In this document: positions 1 to 9,171 of the stretch, piece after piece
Layout of the letters: every line of letters starts with the position of its first letter
How positions within the stretch are numbered: position 1 is the stretch's first letter
NCBI GenBank assembly: GCA_944391725.1
Contig: CALXUQ010000014.1
Coordinates: forward strand, 1-38,479
Direction of reading: 5' to 3'
DNA from: an uncultured Alphaproteobacteria bacterium
GTDB taxonomy: Bacteria > Pseudomonadota > Alphaproteobacteria > RF32 > CAG-239
DNA length: 38,479 nucleotides
Made by a program: the position numbers and the translations under genes
The notes under the pieces: generated by a model
Seen by the model: the letters and a program-made list of their open reading frames with translations, nothing else
Databases searched by the model: none
What the model was told of the DNA's origin: nothing

Positions 1-36
1 GGAGTTTTTTATCTGTAAAGCTGTAAGCTCTTTGGA

Positions 37-61
37 ACTACCGGCCTAGCCGGTAGTTTTC
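37..61 (+). terminator. Rho-independent terminator of an upstream gene
   Basis: A 9-bp perfect stem (ACTACCGGC / GCCGGTAGT) with loop CTA is followed by a short T tract. It most likely ends a plus-strand transcript that starts outside the window. Confidence 0.7.
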
Positions 62-67
62 TTGTTA

Positions 68-100
68 CAAAAAAACAGCTCCCGAAATTTGGGAGCTGTT
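68..100 (-). terminator. Terminator of the nagAB operon
   Basis: A 10-bp stem AACAGCTCCC / GGGAGCTGTT (74-83 and 91-100) has an A run at 69-75 that reads as a T run on the minus strand, just past the nagB stop codon. Confidence 0.8.
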
Positions 101-117
101 TAATTTTGGATGCAAAA

Positions 118-915
118 TTATCCGATAATGCGGGCGCGTTCAATGTCCTTAAAATAATTGACCGTGTCGGCTTTGAGTTCTTTGGTGGCATCTTCATCGC
201 AGACAATAATGCCGTGTTGGTGCATTTGTAAAATGCTGACCGTCCACATATGATTAATGCTTCCTTCAACGGCATGGTGCAGGGCGCGGGCTTTGTTGGC
301 ACCGGTGACCAAAATCATGACTTCTTCGGCATCCATAATGGTGCCTACGCCAACGGTTAAGGCTGTGGTGGGAACTTTGCTGATGTCATTATCAAAAAAG
401 CGCGAATTGGCCTGAATGGTTTCGGAGGTCAAGGTCTTGACCCGAGTGCGTGAGCTTAATGACGAACCAGGTTCATTAAAGGCAATATGTCCATCTGAGC
501 CAACTCCACCCAAAAACAGATGAATGCCGCCGACTTTTTTGATGGCATCTTCATATTTTTGGCATTCTTGAGCATAGTTTTTGGTCATGCCGTTTAAGAT
601 ATGTACGTTTTCGCGTTTGATATTAATGTGTTTGAAAAAATTATCCCACATGAAATAGTGATAGCTTTGCGGGTGGCGGGCATCTAACCCGATGTATTCA
701 TCCATATTAAAGGTGACGACATTTTCAAAAGAGAGTTTGCCGGCTTGATAGAGTTTGATGAGTTCGGCATAGGTGCCAAGCGGGGTCGAACCGGTCGGGA
801 GGCCTAAAACAAAGGGTTTTTGTGCAGTGGGATGAAAACCGTTAATTTTATAGGCGATGTAGTTTGCGGCCCACTTGGAACAGTTGTCATAATCGGGTTT
901 GATGATAAGTCTCAT
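118..915 (-). CDS. nagB: Glucosamine-6-phosphate deaminase
   Basis: NagB converts glucosamine-6-phosphate to fructose-6-phosphate and ammonia in the cytoplasm, the last step of amino-sugar catabolism. The 265-aa product has the family's usual length and the expected active-site series in register with E. coli: Asp72 in NMDEY, then Asp141, His143 and Glu148 in [11 protein letters not shown]. The phosphate-binding LPTGSTP motif lies at residues 39-45. The ATG is preceded by an AGGAG ribosome-binding site. It lies one base after the nagA stop, so the two genes are one minus-strand operon, and a good terminator follows. Identification is secure; the allosteric behaviour of this short form cannot be judged from sequence. 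Confidence 0.96.
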   Translation of the reverse strand: MRLIIKPDYDNCSKWAANYIAYKINGFHPTAQKPFVLGLPTGSTPLGTYAELIKLYQAGKLSFENVVTFNMDEYIGLDARHPQSYHYFMWDNFFKHINIKRENVHILNGMTKNYAQECQKYEDAIKKVGGIHLFLGGVGSDGHIAFNEPGSSLSSRTRVKTLTSETIQANSRFFDNDISKVPTTALTVGVGTIMDAEEVMILVTGANKARALHHAVEGSINHMWTVSILQMHQHGIIVCDEDATKELKADTVNYFKDIERARIIG

Positions 916-916
916 A

Positions 917-2083
917 TTATTTCTCCTGATAGATTTGTCCGTTTAAAATAGTATGCATAATGTGAAAATCTTGGTTGAAAACCACTAAGTCGGCATCAAA
1001 ACCCGGGGCAATGATACCTTTGTTGGGAATCTTTAAGATTTGTGCCGGATTGGCCGAGGACATCTGCACGGCCTGTTCTACCGAGAGACCCCAAGAAACC
1101 AGATTTTTGACACTGTCAATCATGGTCATGGCGGAACCGGCTATCACATTATCGGATTTGCGGTAGAAACATTTGTCGAGGTAGACCTCTTCATTATTGG
1201 CGTATAATTTGTCGGCTTTTTGTTTGGTCGGTTTGAGTGAATCTGTCACCACAACTAACTTATCGGACGGTTTGTCTTTAACCAACAATTTTATTAAATT
1301 GGGATCGATGTGTATTCCATCGGCAATAAATTCGCAAGAGAGTTCCGGATGTATCAGCACGGCACCGACAGCTCCGGGGTCACGGTGATGCATGCGGCTC
1401 ATGGCATTGAACAAATGTGTGGTATGCATTATTCTAACTTGCATTCCTTCCAGCATATTTTGATAAGTGGCATTAGTATGTCCGGCCTGCATGATGATAC
1501 CTTGTTCAATGCAAAAAAGCGCTAATTCACGCGTGTGTTTGAGCTCAGGAGCTAAGGTCATGTTGATGATTTTGCCTTTGGAGGCTTTCCACAAACGTTT
1601 CATGAGGTTCAAATCTACGGGGCTGATGCTTGAAGGTGATTGTACTCCTAATCGCTCCGGTGAGATAAACGGGCCTTCTAAGTGCATGCCTAAAATGTGA
1701 GCCCCTTTTTCGTGCCCCATAGCTTTGACAATGGCTTTGATGCCTTGGGTCATTTCTTTTTCGGGGGCTGAGTAGAGGGTAGGGATAAAAGAGGTTACAC
1801 CATAGCGGGCTAAAATTTTGGACATCTGCAAAATCGAATCGGCATCATAATCGTCGGTGCCGTAGCCGCCAATGCCGTGGATGTGGCTATCTATAAAGCC
1901 GGGAGCAACATATGCTCCTTCAACATTGATGATTTTGACCTTGGGGTTGAACTGTTTTTGTAAAAAACGACGCTCGCTAAAAACATCGGCAATGCGATTG
2001 TTCTTAATATATACGGCGCAATTTTCCATTACCGAAAATCCGGTGATGACGGTTGCATTATGCAAACATAGAGCTGTGTTCAT
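917..2083 (-). CDS. nagA: N-acetylglucosamine-6-phosphate deacetylase
   Basis: NagA removes acetate from GlcNAc-6-phosphate and hands glucosamine-6-phosphate to NagB. It belongs to the amidohydrolase superfamily: an HxH metal motif ([10 protein letters not shown]) near the N-terminus, HLEGPF with the metal-ligand Glu, HLFNAM, and the late VTDS motif with the catalytic Asp are all present. I place the start at 2083 because AAAGG lies about 6 bases upstream. A longer form beginning at 2098 adds five residues but has no visible ribosome-binding site. nagB follows after one base. The 145-bp gap to the divergent glycosyltransferase should hold the promoter, but I could not pick one convincingly. 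Confidence 0.95.
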   Translation of the reverse strand: MNTALCLHNATVITGFSVMENCAVYIKNNRIADVFSERRFLQKQFNPKVKIINVEGAYVAPGFIDSHIHGIGGYGTDDYDADSILQMSKILARYGVTSFIPTLYSAPEKEMTQGIKAIVKAMGHEKGAHILGMHLEGPFISPERLGVQSPSSISPVDLNLMKRLWKASKGKIINMTLAPELKHTRELALFCIEQGIIMQAGHTNATYQNMLEGMQVRIMHTTHLFNAMSRMHHRDPGAVGAVLIHPELSCEFIADGIHIDPNLIKLLVKDKPSDKLVVVTDSLKPTKQKADKLYANNEEVYLDKCFYRKSDNVIAGSAMTMIDSVKNLVSWGLSVEQAVQMSSANPAQILKIPNKGIIAPGFDADLVVFNQDFHIMHTILNGQIYQEK

Positions 2084-2242
2084 ATCAAACCTTTTCATAA
2101 TAAGAATCGATACTTGTTATCCTAACTGCGGAAAGTAAATTTTTTGCAAAGATTGGGGGATTTTTGGGATATCTGTGTAAATGTGTTTGAAACTCGGGAG
2201 CTTTTGTAATAGCTTGTCAGAGCTAGCTGAGATGAGGATTAG

Positions 2243-3484
2243 ATGAAAAAGTTTTTGGTGAAATTAATTTGCTTCTTTATTCCGATTAAACAATATCGCA
2301 AACGTTGCAAAGTATTTTTAAAAAATTGGCTGGGTGGGGATGTTGCTTCTTTGCATAATCCAAAAGCTAAGGGAAATGTCTTAATTTCTTATATGAAAGA
2401 CAGCGCGCTCTTAAACGATGATGATGTGCGTCTGAAATATCATACTAATCGCTGGGAAAATCGCGAAATTGCACGTATCTTCTATGAGCTTGGTTATAAT
2501 GTGGATTGTATTGACTTTAATTGTAATTTTTATCCTCGCAAGCAATATGACATTATGTTTGGTATCTGCGGAAGATTTGATGAATTTAAGGATTTTCTCG
2601 CACCGGATGCTCTTAAAATTTTGTATCTGACCGGAAGTTATGGACCCTACAATAATGAACGGGAAAAAGAACGACTGGAATATTTACAACAACGCAAAGG
2701 GATAAAATTGGGTTTGGAAAGAGAGATTGAAGCTGATGAGGATGGCCGTATCAGTGCGGCAGATGTTTGCTTGCTAGTGGGAAATGAACATACTCTAAAC
2801 ACTTATCCGAAGCGCTTTCACGATAAAATTAATTTGATTAAATTAACCGGTTCTTTGCTAAGCACTGTTAAAGCGCCAAATGCGTATTATCCTAAAGAAA
2901 AAGAATTTTTATGGATGGGCGGAGCTGGGCCGGTACACAAGGGTTTAGATTTGTTGCTCGATATTTTTGCCAAGCATCCGGAGTGGACGTTAAATGTGAT
3001 GAGTAAAATTAATCCGCAAAGCAAATTCTTTAAGCTCTATAAAAAAGAATTGACCCAGTTGCCAAATATCCATTTTCATGGTTTGGTAATGCCGAGCTCA
3101 GAAAAATTTGAGAAAATTGTGTCGCGTTGTTTTGCGTATATCAGTCCTTCTTGCGCAGAGGGTACTTCAACAGCAACGCTGACAGCGATGTTGGTCGGAT
3201 TGTATCCAATTATCAGCTATGATAATGGGTTTACGCTGCCTCAAGGGTGCGGTATTTATCTGGATAAATGCAGTTTGGAAGAGATTGAAACCGCTATTGC
3301 AGAATTGTGGCAGAAAGATAAGTCTAAGGTGTGTGAACAAATTGAACAAGTCCAAAAAATGACACTCAAAAATTTTTCGCGGGAGAATTTCCATAATCAG
3401 ATGTTACAGTTTTTGTCAGAGCAAATACAACAACATTTTGCGGAAAAAAATTTGCACAATAATCATAATAACACTCCAAAATAA
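2243..3484 (+). CDS. GT4-like (GT-B) glycosyltransferase
   Basis: This 413-aa protein probably transfers a sugar during envelope glycan assembly on the cytoplasmic face of the inner membrane. The C-terminal half looks like a GT-B nucleotide-sugar domain: WMGGAGPVHKGLD (225-236), then SPSCAEGTSTATLTAML around residues 301-317. In the classical GT4 EX7E pair, Glu306 is present but the second Glu position (314) is Thr. The N-terminus carries a hydrophobic-basic segment (LVKLICFFIPIKQYRKRCK, about residues 5-23) that may attach it to the membrane and recurs in the gene at 10502. A GAGG-type ribosome-binding site precedes the ATG. It starts the glycan locus; eptA follows after nine bases. Donor and acceptor are unknown. 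Confidence 0.75.
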   Translation: MKKFLVKLICFFIPIKQYRKRCKVFLKNWLGGDVASLHNPKAKGNVLISYMKDSALLNDDDVRLKYHTNRWENREIARIFYELGYNVDCIDFNCNFYPRKQYDIMFGICGRFDEFKDFLAPDALKILYLTGSYGPYNNEREKERLEYLQQRKGIKLGLEREIEADEDGRISAADVCLLVGNEHTLNTYPKRFHDKINLIKLTGSLLSTVKAPNAYYPKEKEFLWMGGAGPVHKGLDLLLDIFAKHPEWTLNVMSKINPQSKFFKLYKKELTQLPNIHFHGLVMPSSEKFEKIVSRCFAYISPSCAEGTSTATLTAMLVGLYPIISYDNGFTLPQGCGIYLDKCSLEEIETAIAELWQKDKSKVCEQIEQVQKMTLKNFSRENFHNQMLQFLSEQIQQHFAEKNLHNNHNNTPK

Positions 3485-3493
3485 GGGTTGAAA

Positions 3494-5116
3494 ATGCGTA
3501 GTGATAACATCTTAAAGCAAAAATACTGGTTTTCGGTTTCGCCGTTTGTGTTTAATCTGGTTTATGCGGCGGCAGTTTTGCTGATGTATAATCCGCTGTT
3601 TTTTAGAAAATTTTATGAAGTATCACCGAGCGGAATGTTTTTTGCCGGTGGTTTGTTGTGTATTTTTTTGCTCTTGAATGCGGCGGCTAATATTTTGTTG
3701 TTTCGGCCAATTGCTAAGTTTGTGGCAATTTTACTCCTGATGATAAATTCGGTAGTATATTATTTTATGATTACTTATAATATATCTATTGATAAAGTCA
3801 TGCTCTTGAACCTCTTGGAAACAGATTGGAACGAGGCTAAAGAAACTTTTAGCTATTCTATCTTGGCGTATGCGGCATTTTTGGGGGTGTTGCCGTCGAT
3901 TGTGGTTTATAAAACCGAAATTTTGTCACGGAGTGCGGTCAGTGAGTTGTGTCGGAGAGCACTTACAATTGTGATTTCTTTGCTCGTGGTGGCCGGTTTG
4001 GTATTTGCAAATTTCAAAACAACGGCTCAATTTATGCGTAACAATAAGCCTTTGAAATATTCACTTATTCCGGTTAACTATTTTGGGGCGGTGGTGTCGC
4101 TTGTCAAAATTAAGCTCACTGAAGTTAAAGGCCCGCTGGAAGTGGTGGCAGATGATGCTTTTCTGATACGCTATTGGGAGAATCCTAATAAGAAAAATTT
4201 GGTAGTGATGGTGGTGGGAGAAACCGCGCGAGCTCAAAATTGGGGCTTGAACGGTTATGAGGTGGATACAACCGCTCCCTTAAATCCCTACAAAAATGAA
4301 ATATTCAATTTTACGGATGTTAAGGCCTGCGGAACTTCAACGGAGATTTCTTTGCCTTGTATGTTTGCGCTTGAAGGACAGCACGATTTTAATCGTTGGA
4401 AAGCAAAACGCCGAGAAAATTTATTAGATGTGGCTAAGGCAGTAGGGTATGAAGTTTTGTGGAGAAATAATAATTCCGGTTGTAAGGGAATTTGTGCCAG
4501 AGTGGAAACGGAAACACCTTGCCAAACTTCTAACTGCTATGATGACATATTAAATGAAAATTTGGCGGAGCGATTGATGAGTAGTCCGCGGGATAGATTG
4601 GTGGTCTTGCATCAAAAGGGAAGTCACGGCCCGACTTATTATCTGCGTTATCCGAAAAGTGCCGAAATCTATAAGCCTGCTTGCAAAACCGAGCGTTTGG
4701 ACAAGTGTAGTGATGAGGAAATTGTCAATGTTTATAATAATACCATTCATTATACGGCACAAAATCTGGCGAACCTGATTGAGCAATTGCGGGCGCTGTC
4801 CGATGTCTATAATGTGACGATAATTTATATGTCGGACCATGGTGAATCTTTGGGAGAAAACGGTATTTATCTCCATGCGGCTCCATATCGTTTTGCGCCG
4901 GAGGGGCAAGTGAAAGTTCCGTTTATGATTTGGATGGACAATCAAACAGCCGAAAATTTGAAAATTGACCGTGCTTGTATGATGCAATATTTGAACCGTC
5001 CATACTCGCATGACAATTTGTTCCACACTGCATTAGGGGTGCTGGGAATTAGTACGGCTGTATATAAGCCTGAGCTCGATGTGTTGGAGGCTTGTCGGAA
5101 CAGTGAAAAATTTTAG
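3494..5116 (+). CDS. Lipid A/LPS phosphoethanolamine transferase (EptA family)
   Basis: Proteins of this family move phosphoethanolamine from phosphatidylethanolamine to lipid A or core sugars in the periplasm. The 540-aa product has about five N-terminal membrane segments (roughly residues 12-170) and a sulfatase-fold periplasmic domain. Zinc-site motifs are visible: VVGETAR (Glu243), CGTSTEISLPCMF with the likely nucleophile Thr283, HQKGSHGP, and SDHGESLGENG with the Asp-His pair. An ATG at 3494 fits the AAGGG ribosome-binding site; an in-frame TTG at 3488 is less likely. Which family member (EptA, EptB, EptC) it matches cannot be decided here. It probably makes the outer surface less anionic. 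Confidence 0.9.
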   Translation: MRSDNILKQKYWFSVSPFVFNLVYAAAVLLMYNPLFFRKFYEVSPSGMFFAGGLLCIFLLLNAAANILLFRPIAKFVAILLLMINSVVYYFMITYNISIDKVMLLNLLETDWNEAKETFSYSILAYAAFLGVLPSIVVYKTEILSRSAVSELCRRALTIVISLLVVAGLVFANFKTTAQFMRNNKPLKYSLIPVNYFGAVVSLVKIKLTEVKGPLEVVADDAFLIRYWENPNKKNLVVMVVGETARAQNWGLNGYEVDTTAPLNPYKNEIFNFTDVKACGTSTEISLPCMFALEGQHDFNRWKAKRRENLLDVAKAVGYEVLWRNNNSGCKGICARVETETPCQTSNCYDDILNENLAERLMSSPRDRLVVLHQKGSHGPTYYLRYPKSAEIYKPACKTERLDKCSDEEIVNVYNNTIHYTAQNLANLIEQLRALSDVYNVTIIYMSDHGESLGENGIYLHAAPYRFAPEGQVKVPFMIWMDNQTAENLKIDRACMMQYLNRPYSHDNLFHTALGVLGISTAVYKPELDVLEACRNSEKF

Positions 5117-5180
5117 GGGCTTGAGTTCTACAAGTTGCTGTGTTAACTTAGGCTTAATTTGTATATAAACAGAGGTAAAA

Positions 5181-6266
5181 ATGAAAAAAGCACTTATTAC
5201 GGGTATTACCGGTCAGGACGGATCTTATTTGGCCGAATTGTTACTTTCGAAAGGTTATGAAGTTCACGGAATGAAAAGACGAGCCTCGTCTTTCAATACT
5301 TCGCGAATCGACCATCTGTATCAAGACAGTCATGATAAAGATGCGCGTTTGCTGCTCCATTATGGCGATTTGACCGATTCTTCTAATATTTTGAGCCTGA
5401 TTAAAAAAATTGAACCCGATGAAGTGTATAATTTGGCGGCGCAGTCCCATGTGAAAGTTTCGTGGGATTGTCCGGAATATACTGCCGATGCCGACGCACT
5501 CGGAACTTTGCGAATTTTGGAGGCTATTCGTTCTTGCGGGCTCGAAAAAAAGACCCGTTTCTATCAAGCCTCAACCTCAGAGCTTTTTGGTTTGGTGCAG
5601 GAAACTCCGCAACGCGAAACAACCCCATTCTACCCGCGCTCTCCTTATGCGGTGGCGAAGCTCTATGGTTATTGGATTACGGTTAATTACCGCGAAAGCT
5701 TTAATATGTTTGCTTGTAATGGTATTTTGTTTAACCATGAAAGCCCTCGTCGCGGCGAAACTTTTGTGACCCGCAAAATTACTCGGGCGGCAGTGCGGAT
5801 TGTGCTCGGAATGGAAGATAGGCTCTATCTCGGAAATATTGATGCCAAACGCGACTGGGGTCACGCAAAAGACTATGTGGAAGGAATGTGGCGTATCTTG
5901 CAACAAGACAAGCCGGAGGATTTTGTGTTGGCAACCGGTGTGACCACGACTATTCGTGAGTTCTGCGAGATGACCTTTAAGGAGCTCGGAATTGAGCTCG
6001 TATGGCAAGGACACGGGGTTGATGAAAAAGGTATTGATAAGAAAACCGGAAAGGTGCTGATTGAAATCGATCCCCGCTACTTCCGTCCGGCTGAGGTGGA
6101 TTTGCTGTTGGGTGATGCCTCAAAAGCCAAAGCAAAACTCGGCTGGGAGCCGAAATATGATTTGAAGAGCTTGTGCCACGAGATGGTAACCGAAGATATG
6201 AAAGAGGCCAAACGCGAAAAATTCTTGCGCGAAAATGGCTATGAAGTCTTAATTCCTCAGGAGTAA
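5181..6266 (+). CDS. gmd: GDP-mannose 4,6-dehydratase
   Basis: Gmd converts GDP-mannose to GDP-4-keto-6-deoxymannose, the first step to GDP-L-fucose. The 361-aa length is typical. The Rossmann motif GITGQDG is at residues 8-14, the short-chain dehydrogenase pair is Tyr156/Lys160 in SPYAVAK, and STSELFG (131-137) supplies the conserved Ser/Thr-Glu residues. An AGAGG ribosome-binding site precedes the ATG. fcl follows within 8 bases, so both steps of the pathway are cotranscribed. This is one of the most conserved proteins in the window and an unambiguous call. Confidence 0.97.
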   Translation: MKKALITGITGQDGSYLAELLLSKGYEVHGMKRRASSFNTSRIDHLYQDSHDKDARLLLHYGDLTDSSNILSLIKKIEPDEVYNLAAQSHVKVSWDCPEYTADADALGTLRILEAIRSCGLEKKTRFYQASTSELFGLVQETPQRETTPFYPRSPYAVAKLYGYWITVNYRESFNMFACNGILFNHESPRRGETFVTRKITRAAVRIVLGMEDRLYLGNIDAKRDWGHAKDYVEGMWRILQQDKPEDFVLATGVTTTIREFCEMTFKELGIELVWQGHGVDEKGIDKKTGKVLIEIDPRYFRPAEVDLLLGDASKAKAKLGWEPKYDLKSLCHEMVTEDMKEAKREKFLRENGYEVLIPQE

Positions 6267-6273
6267 TCAGCTT

Positions 6274-7341
6274 ATGGAAAAACATGCAAAGATTTATGTG
6301 GCCGGACATCGCGGTTTGGTGGGGTCGGCCATTGTGCGTCGCCTCAAAGCCGAAGGTTTTGATAATATCATTACCCGTAGTCATGCGGAGCTGGATTTGA
6401 CCGACCAAGCTCAAGTGAATAACTTTTTTGCCCGCGAAAAGCCCGAGTATGTCTTTCTGGCGGCGGCGAAAGTCGGTGGAATTATGGCCAACAAAACTTA
6501 TCCGGCCGAATTTATCTACAAAAATTTGATGATTGGCTGTAATGTGGTGGAAGCCTGCTATAAAAACGGTGTAAAAAAACTGCTTAATCTCGGGTCTTCG
6601 TGCATTTATCCGCGTTTGGCACCGCAACCAATGAAAGAAGATGCCTTGCTGACCTCTGAACTTGAGCCGACTAACGAAGCTTATGCCATTGCTAAAATTG
6701 CCGCCATCAAACTTTGTCGATACTACAATCAACAATATGGCACTAACTTTATCTCGGTGATGCCGACTAACCAATATGGCGCCGGAGATAACTTTAATAT
6801 GGAAACGGCTCATTTGTTACCAATGCTGATGCGGCGCTTTCATCTGGCTAAGTTGCTACAAAAAAATGATTTTGAAGCTATCATCAAAGATGTTAAAAAA
6901 TATAAGCTGGGTTGGGGGCTTGATGAAAAAATCAATTTTGAAGACGAAGCATCAATTATCTCAGCTTTGGCGCAAATCGGGGCTTATAAAAACAAGGTGG
7001 TAGTCTGGGGCGATGGTTCGGTCTTTCGCGAGATGATGGATGCCGATGATTTGGCCGATGCTTGTTTCTATTTGATGCAAAATAAAGATGCCAAGGATAT
7101 CGGTGAACTGGTCAACATTACCGATGGAACGGATATTCAACTCAAAAATCTTATTGAGTTGACGGCCAGAATTGTGGAGTATGAGGGTATAATTGAATAT
7201 GATACTACCAAACCCAACGGCACACCGCGCAAACTGATGGATGCAACCAAAATTAAAGCCTTGGGGTGGGTGCCGAAAATTAAACTAGAGGACGGTATTG
7301 CTAAAGCTTATGACTGGTATAAGGCCAGTGTGGAGTGCTAA
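6274..7341 (+). CDS. fcl: GDP-L-fucose synthase
   Basis: Fcl (WcaG) epimerises and reduces GDP-4-keto-6-deoxymannose to GDP-L-fucose. GHRGLVGSA (11-19) is the NADPH-binding loop, and the catalytic Ser109/Cys110 and Tyr137-x3-Lys141 are in place (LGSSCIYP and EAYAIAK). At 355 aa it is about 35 residues longer than the E. coli enzyme; the extra length sits in a charged insert around residues 195-235, before the WGDGSVFREM motif, as in several other bacterial forms. An AGGAG site precedes the start. The following nucleotidyltransferase begins 2 bases after its stop codon, which suggests translational coupling. Confidence 0.96.
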   Translation: MEKHAKIYVAGHRGLVGSAIVRRLKAEGFDNIITRSHAELDLTDQAQVNNFFAREKPEYVFLAAAKVGGIMANKTYPAEFIYKNLMIGCNVVEACYKNGVKKLLNLGSSCIYPRLAPQPMKEDALLTSELEPTNEAYAIAKIAAIKLCRYYNQQYGTNFISVMPTNQYGAGDNFNMETAHLLPMLMRRFHLAKLLQKNDFEAIIKDVKKYKLGWGLDEKINFEDEASIISALAQIGAYKNKVVVWGDGSVFREMMDADDLADACFYLMQNKDAKDIGELVNITDGTDIQLKNLIELTARIVEYEGIIEYDTTKPNGTPRKLMDATKIKALGWVPKIKLEDGIAKAYDWYKASVEC

Positions 7342-7342
7342 A

Positions 7343-7786
7343 ATGAGTAAATATTATATTGTGAGCGGAGGTTTTGATCCTATCCATGAGGGGCATATTG
7401 CCATGATTAAGGCCAGTGCGGCCGAAAGTGACGGGGTGATTTTGCTGCTTAATTCCGATGAGTGGTTAATCCGCAAAAAAGGTACTAATTTTATGAATTT
7501 TAAGACCCGAAAAATTATTTGCGAAAATCTTAAAGGTGTAATTGAAGTAATTGCCTTTAACGATGCAGATAACTCGGCATCTGACGGAATTAGGCTGGCA
7601 AGGGAAAAGTATCCGCATGCGGAACTGGTGTTTGCAAACGGAGGGGATCGCACCAAAGAGAATATTCCCGAAACTGCGATGTGTTTGCGCTGCCAAGTGC
7701 AGATGAAATTTGGGGTAGGGGGCGACAACAAAGCTAACGCCTCGTCCAAAATTTTGAAAGAATATGTTGAAAAGATAGGAGCCTAG
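7343..7786 (+). CDS. HxGH nucleotidyltransferase (cytidylyl/adenylyltransferase-like)
   Basis: This 147-aa protein has the GGFDPIHEGHI signature (HEGH at 15-18) of the cytidylyltransferase-like superfamily, which activates a phosphorylated small molecule with CTP or ATP. A downstream GGDRTKENIPE segment and a Gly/Asn-rich tail (VGGDNKANASSKIL) match small stand-alone members found in polysaccharide loci. The ATG at 7343 with GGAG upstream is preferred over an in-frame start inside fcl. Its substrate is unknown. A second, only distantly similar HxGH enzyme lies two genes downstream (8643). No kinase that would make a substrate for either is seen in the window. Confidence 0.85.
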   Translation: MSKYYIVSGGFDPIHEGHIAMIKASAAESDGVILLLNSDEWLIRKKGTNFMNFKTRKIICENLKGVIEVIAFNDADNSASDGIRLAREKYPHAELVFANGGDRTKENIPETAMCLRCQVQMKFGVGGDNKANASSKILKEYVEKIGA

Positions 7787-7789
7787 AGT

Positions 7790-8650
7790 TTGAAAAAACT
7801 TAAAATATCGGTGATAACGGCCAGTTTTAATCTAATTGCAAACGGAAGAGAAAAGTTTTTCCGGCAGATGGTCGAATCGGTTCAAAACCAGACTTACCCG
7901 CAAATGGAGCACTGGGTGATTGATGGGGGCTCAAATGATGGCACGGTGGCGTTGTTGGGAGATTTGGCCGCACAAGGCAAAATCAAGTATATTTCCGAAC
8001 CGGATAAGGGCATTTATGATGCTATGAACAAGGGAGCAAAACTGGCGAGCGGAGAGATTATCACTTTTCTTAACTCTGACGACTTCTTCAACAATTCCAA
8101 CGGTTTGGAAAACGCGATGAAAGCGTTTGATAAAGGTTTTGATTTTTCTTACGCTCCGATTGCGGTGCTCGATGAGAAAAGCGGCAGACAGTCAGTGGGG
8201 CGGGTAAAATGGTTGCGCTTGCTACGCAATATGCCTTTTCCGCATCCGGGAATGTTGGTGCGGAAAAATGTGTTTGAAACTTTGGGCGGTTTTGATTGCA
8301 GTTTTAAGCTGGTTGGGGATTATGATTTTATCTTACGCCTGCTCTTAAAGGGTTATCGGGGTAAAGAAGTGAAACCTTTTGTGACTTTTCGTTTGGGCGG
8401 GGCAACCGATGTTTTTGCGAACAAGCATAAAGATGAAATGGCCAGAGTTTATGTTAAAAATTATGCCGGTTTGGGCGGAATGAGTGAAGCTGAATGTGCC
8501 CAAATTGCACAAGATTATATTTTCCCGAGTAAATTATTGCGGGTGTTGCTTAGCTCAAAATATCAGCCAAGAGTGTGTATATCGGCAATATGGGCGTGGT
8601 TTAACAGCATTAAAAGAAAACTAAAAATAAGGCAGGTAAGTGATGACTAA
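7790..8650 (+). CDS. Family 2 glycosyltransferase
   Basis: A 286-aa GT-A fold enzyme that probably adds a sugar to a lipid-linked or lipid A-linked glycan. ISVITASFNL opens the fold, DGGSNDGT is at 45-52, EPDKGIYDAMNKG follows, and NSDD at 95-98 is the metal-binding DxD-type motif. A later GDYDFILRLL resembles the acceptor-side ED motif region. The start is a TTG with AGGA nine bases upstream; no alternative start preserves the first beta strand. It overlaps the next gene by 8 bp. It resembles WcaA-like transferases of colanic acid type loci, but linkage cannot be predicted. Confidence 0.9.
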   Translation: MKKLKISVITASFNLIANGREKFFRQMVESVQNQTYPQMEHWVIDGGSNDGTVALLGDLAAQGKIKYISEPDKGIYDAMNKGAKLASGEIITFLNSDDFFNNSNGLENAMKAFDKGFDFSYAPIAVLDEKSGRQSVGRVKWLRLLRNMPFPHPGMLVRKNVFETLGGFDCSFKLVGDYDFILRLLLKGYRGKEVKPFVTFRLGGATDVFANKHKDEMARVYVKNYAGLGGMSEAECAQIAQDYIFPSKLLRVLLSSKYQPRVCISAIWAWFNSIKRKLKIRQVSDD

Positions 8651-9077
8651 GGTTTTTGTATCGGGGTGTTTTGATGTGTTGCACAGCGGGCATATTGCTT
8701 TTTTGCGAGAGGCGGCGCAGTATGGCGATTTGTATGTGGCTTTGGGGTCTGATAAAACAGTTTTAGAGCTCAAGCATCGGCCGACACTTTATACCGAAAA
8801 TGAGCGCAAGTATATGTTAGAAGCTTTGGCTTGTGTGCATAAGGTTTATATTAGTCCGGGGTCGGGATATATGGATTTTGTTGAAGTGTTGGATTTAGTG
8901 AAACCAGATATATTCTTTGTGAATGAAGACGGCGACAAGCCGGAAAAAAGAGCCCTGTGTGCGCAGAAAGGAATCGAATATAAAGTCGGTAAAAGAGTTC
9001 CGTTTAAGGATTTGCCTATTCGCTCGACTACGGCAATCAGAGCGGAAATGAAACAAACTTTACTCAACGAAAAATAA
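8643..9077 (+). CDS. Cytidylyltransferase-like protein (TagD/RfaE-C superfamily)
   Basis: The 144-aa product begins with FVSGCFDVLHSGHIAF (HSGH at 14-17), the nucleotide-binding motif shared by glycerol-3-phosphate cytidylyltransferase and the HldE/RfaE adenylyltransferase domain, and ends with the RSTTAIR element (ISSTxxR type) expected of this family. It could make a CDP- or ADP-activated building block for the surface glycan. The ATG at 8643 overlaps the end of the GT2 gene; a GTG immediately before it is possible. A terminator follows at 9106-9136, so this is the last gene of the gmd-fcl transcript. Confidence 0.85.
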   Translation: MTKVFVSGCFDVLHSGHIAFLREAAQYGDLYVALGSDKTVLELKHRPTLYTENERKYMLEALACVHKVYISPGSGYMDFVEVLDLVKPDIFFVNEDGDKPEKRALCAQKGIEYKVGKRVPFKDLPIRSTTAIRAEMKQTLLNEK

Positions 9078-9105
9078 TTGTTGCGGAACGATAAGGATAA
9101 ATTTT

Positions 9106-9136
9106 GGCAGTCTGGTTTATGACTGCCGTTTTTTTA
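9106..9136 (+). terminator. Terminator after the gmd-fcl-glycosyltransferase operon
   Basis: Stem GGCAGTC / GACTGCC (9106-9112 and 9121-9127) with an 8-base loop is followed by G and eight T residues. It separates the operon from the structured RNA candidate downstream. Confidence 0.85.
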
Positions 9137-9165
9137 TTGAAAACTATGGTGTATTTTGCTAACGT
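9137..9165 (+). promoter_or_regulatory. Candidate sigma-70 promoter for the structured RNA
   Basis: TTGAAA (9137-9142), a 17-bp spacer and TAACGT (9160-9165), the latter preceded by TG one base upstream as in extended -10 elements. It would start transcription near 9172, just ahead of the folded region. The -10 box is weak, so this is a suggestion. Confidence 0.4.
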
Positions 9166-9171
9166 GTGAAC

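Noticed and set aside
5977..6813. 278-codon minus-strand frame across gmd and fcl
   Set aside because: Antisense to two conserved enzymes and with no recognisable motif.
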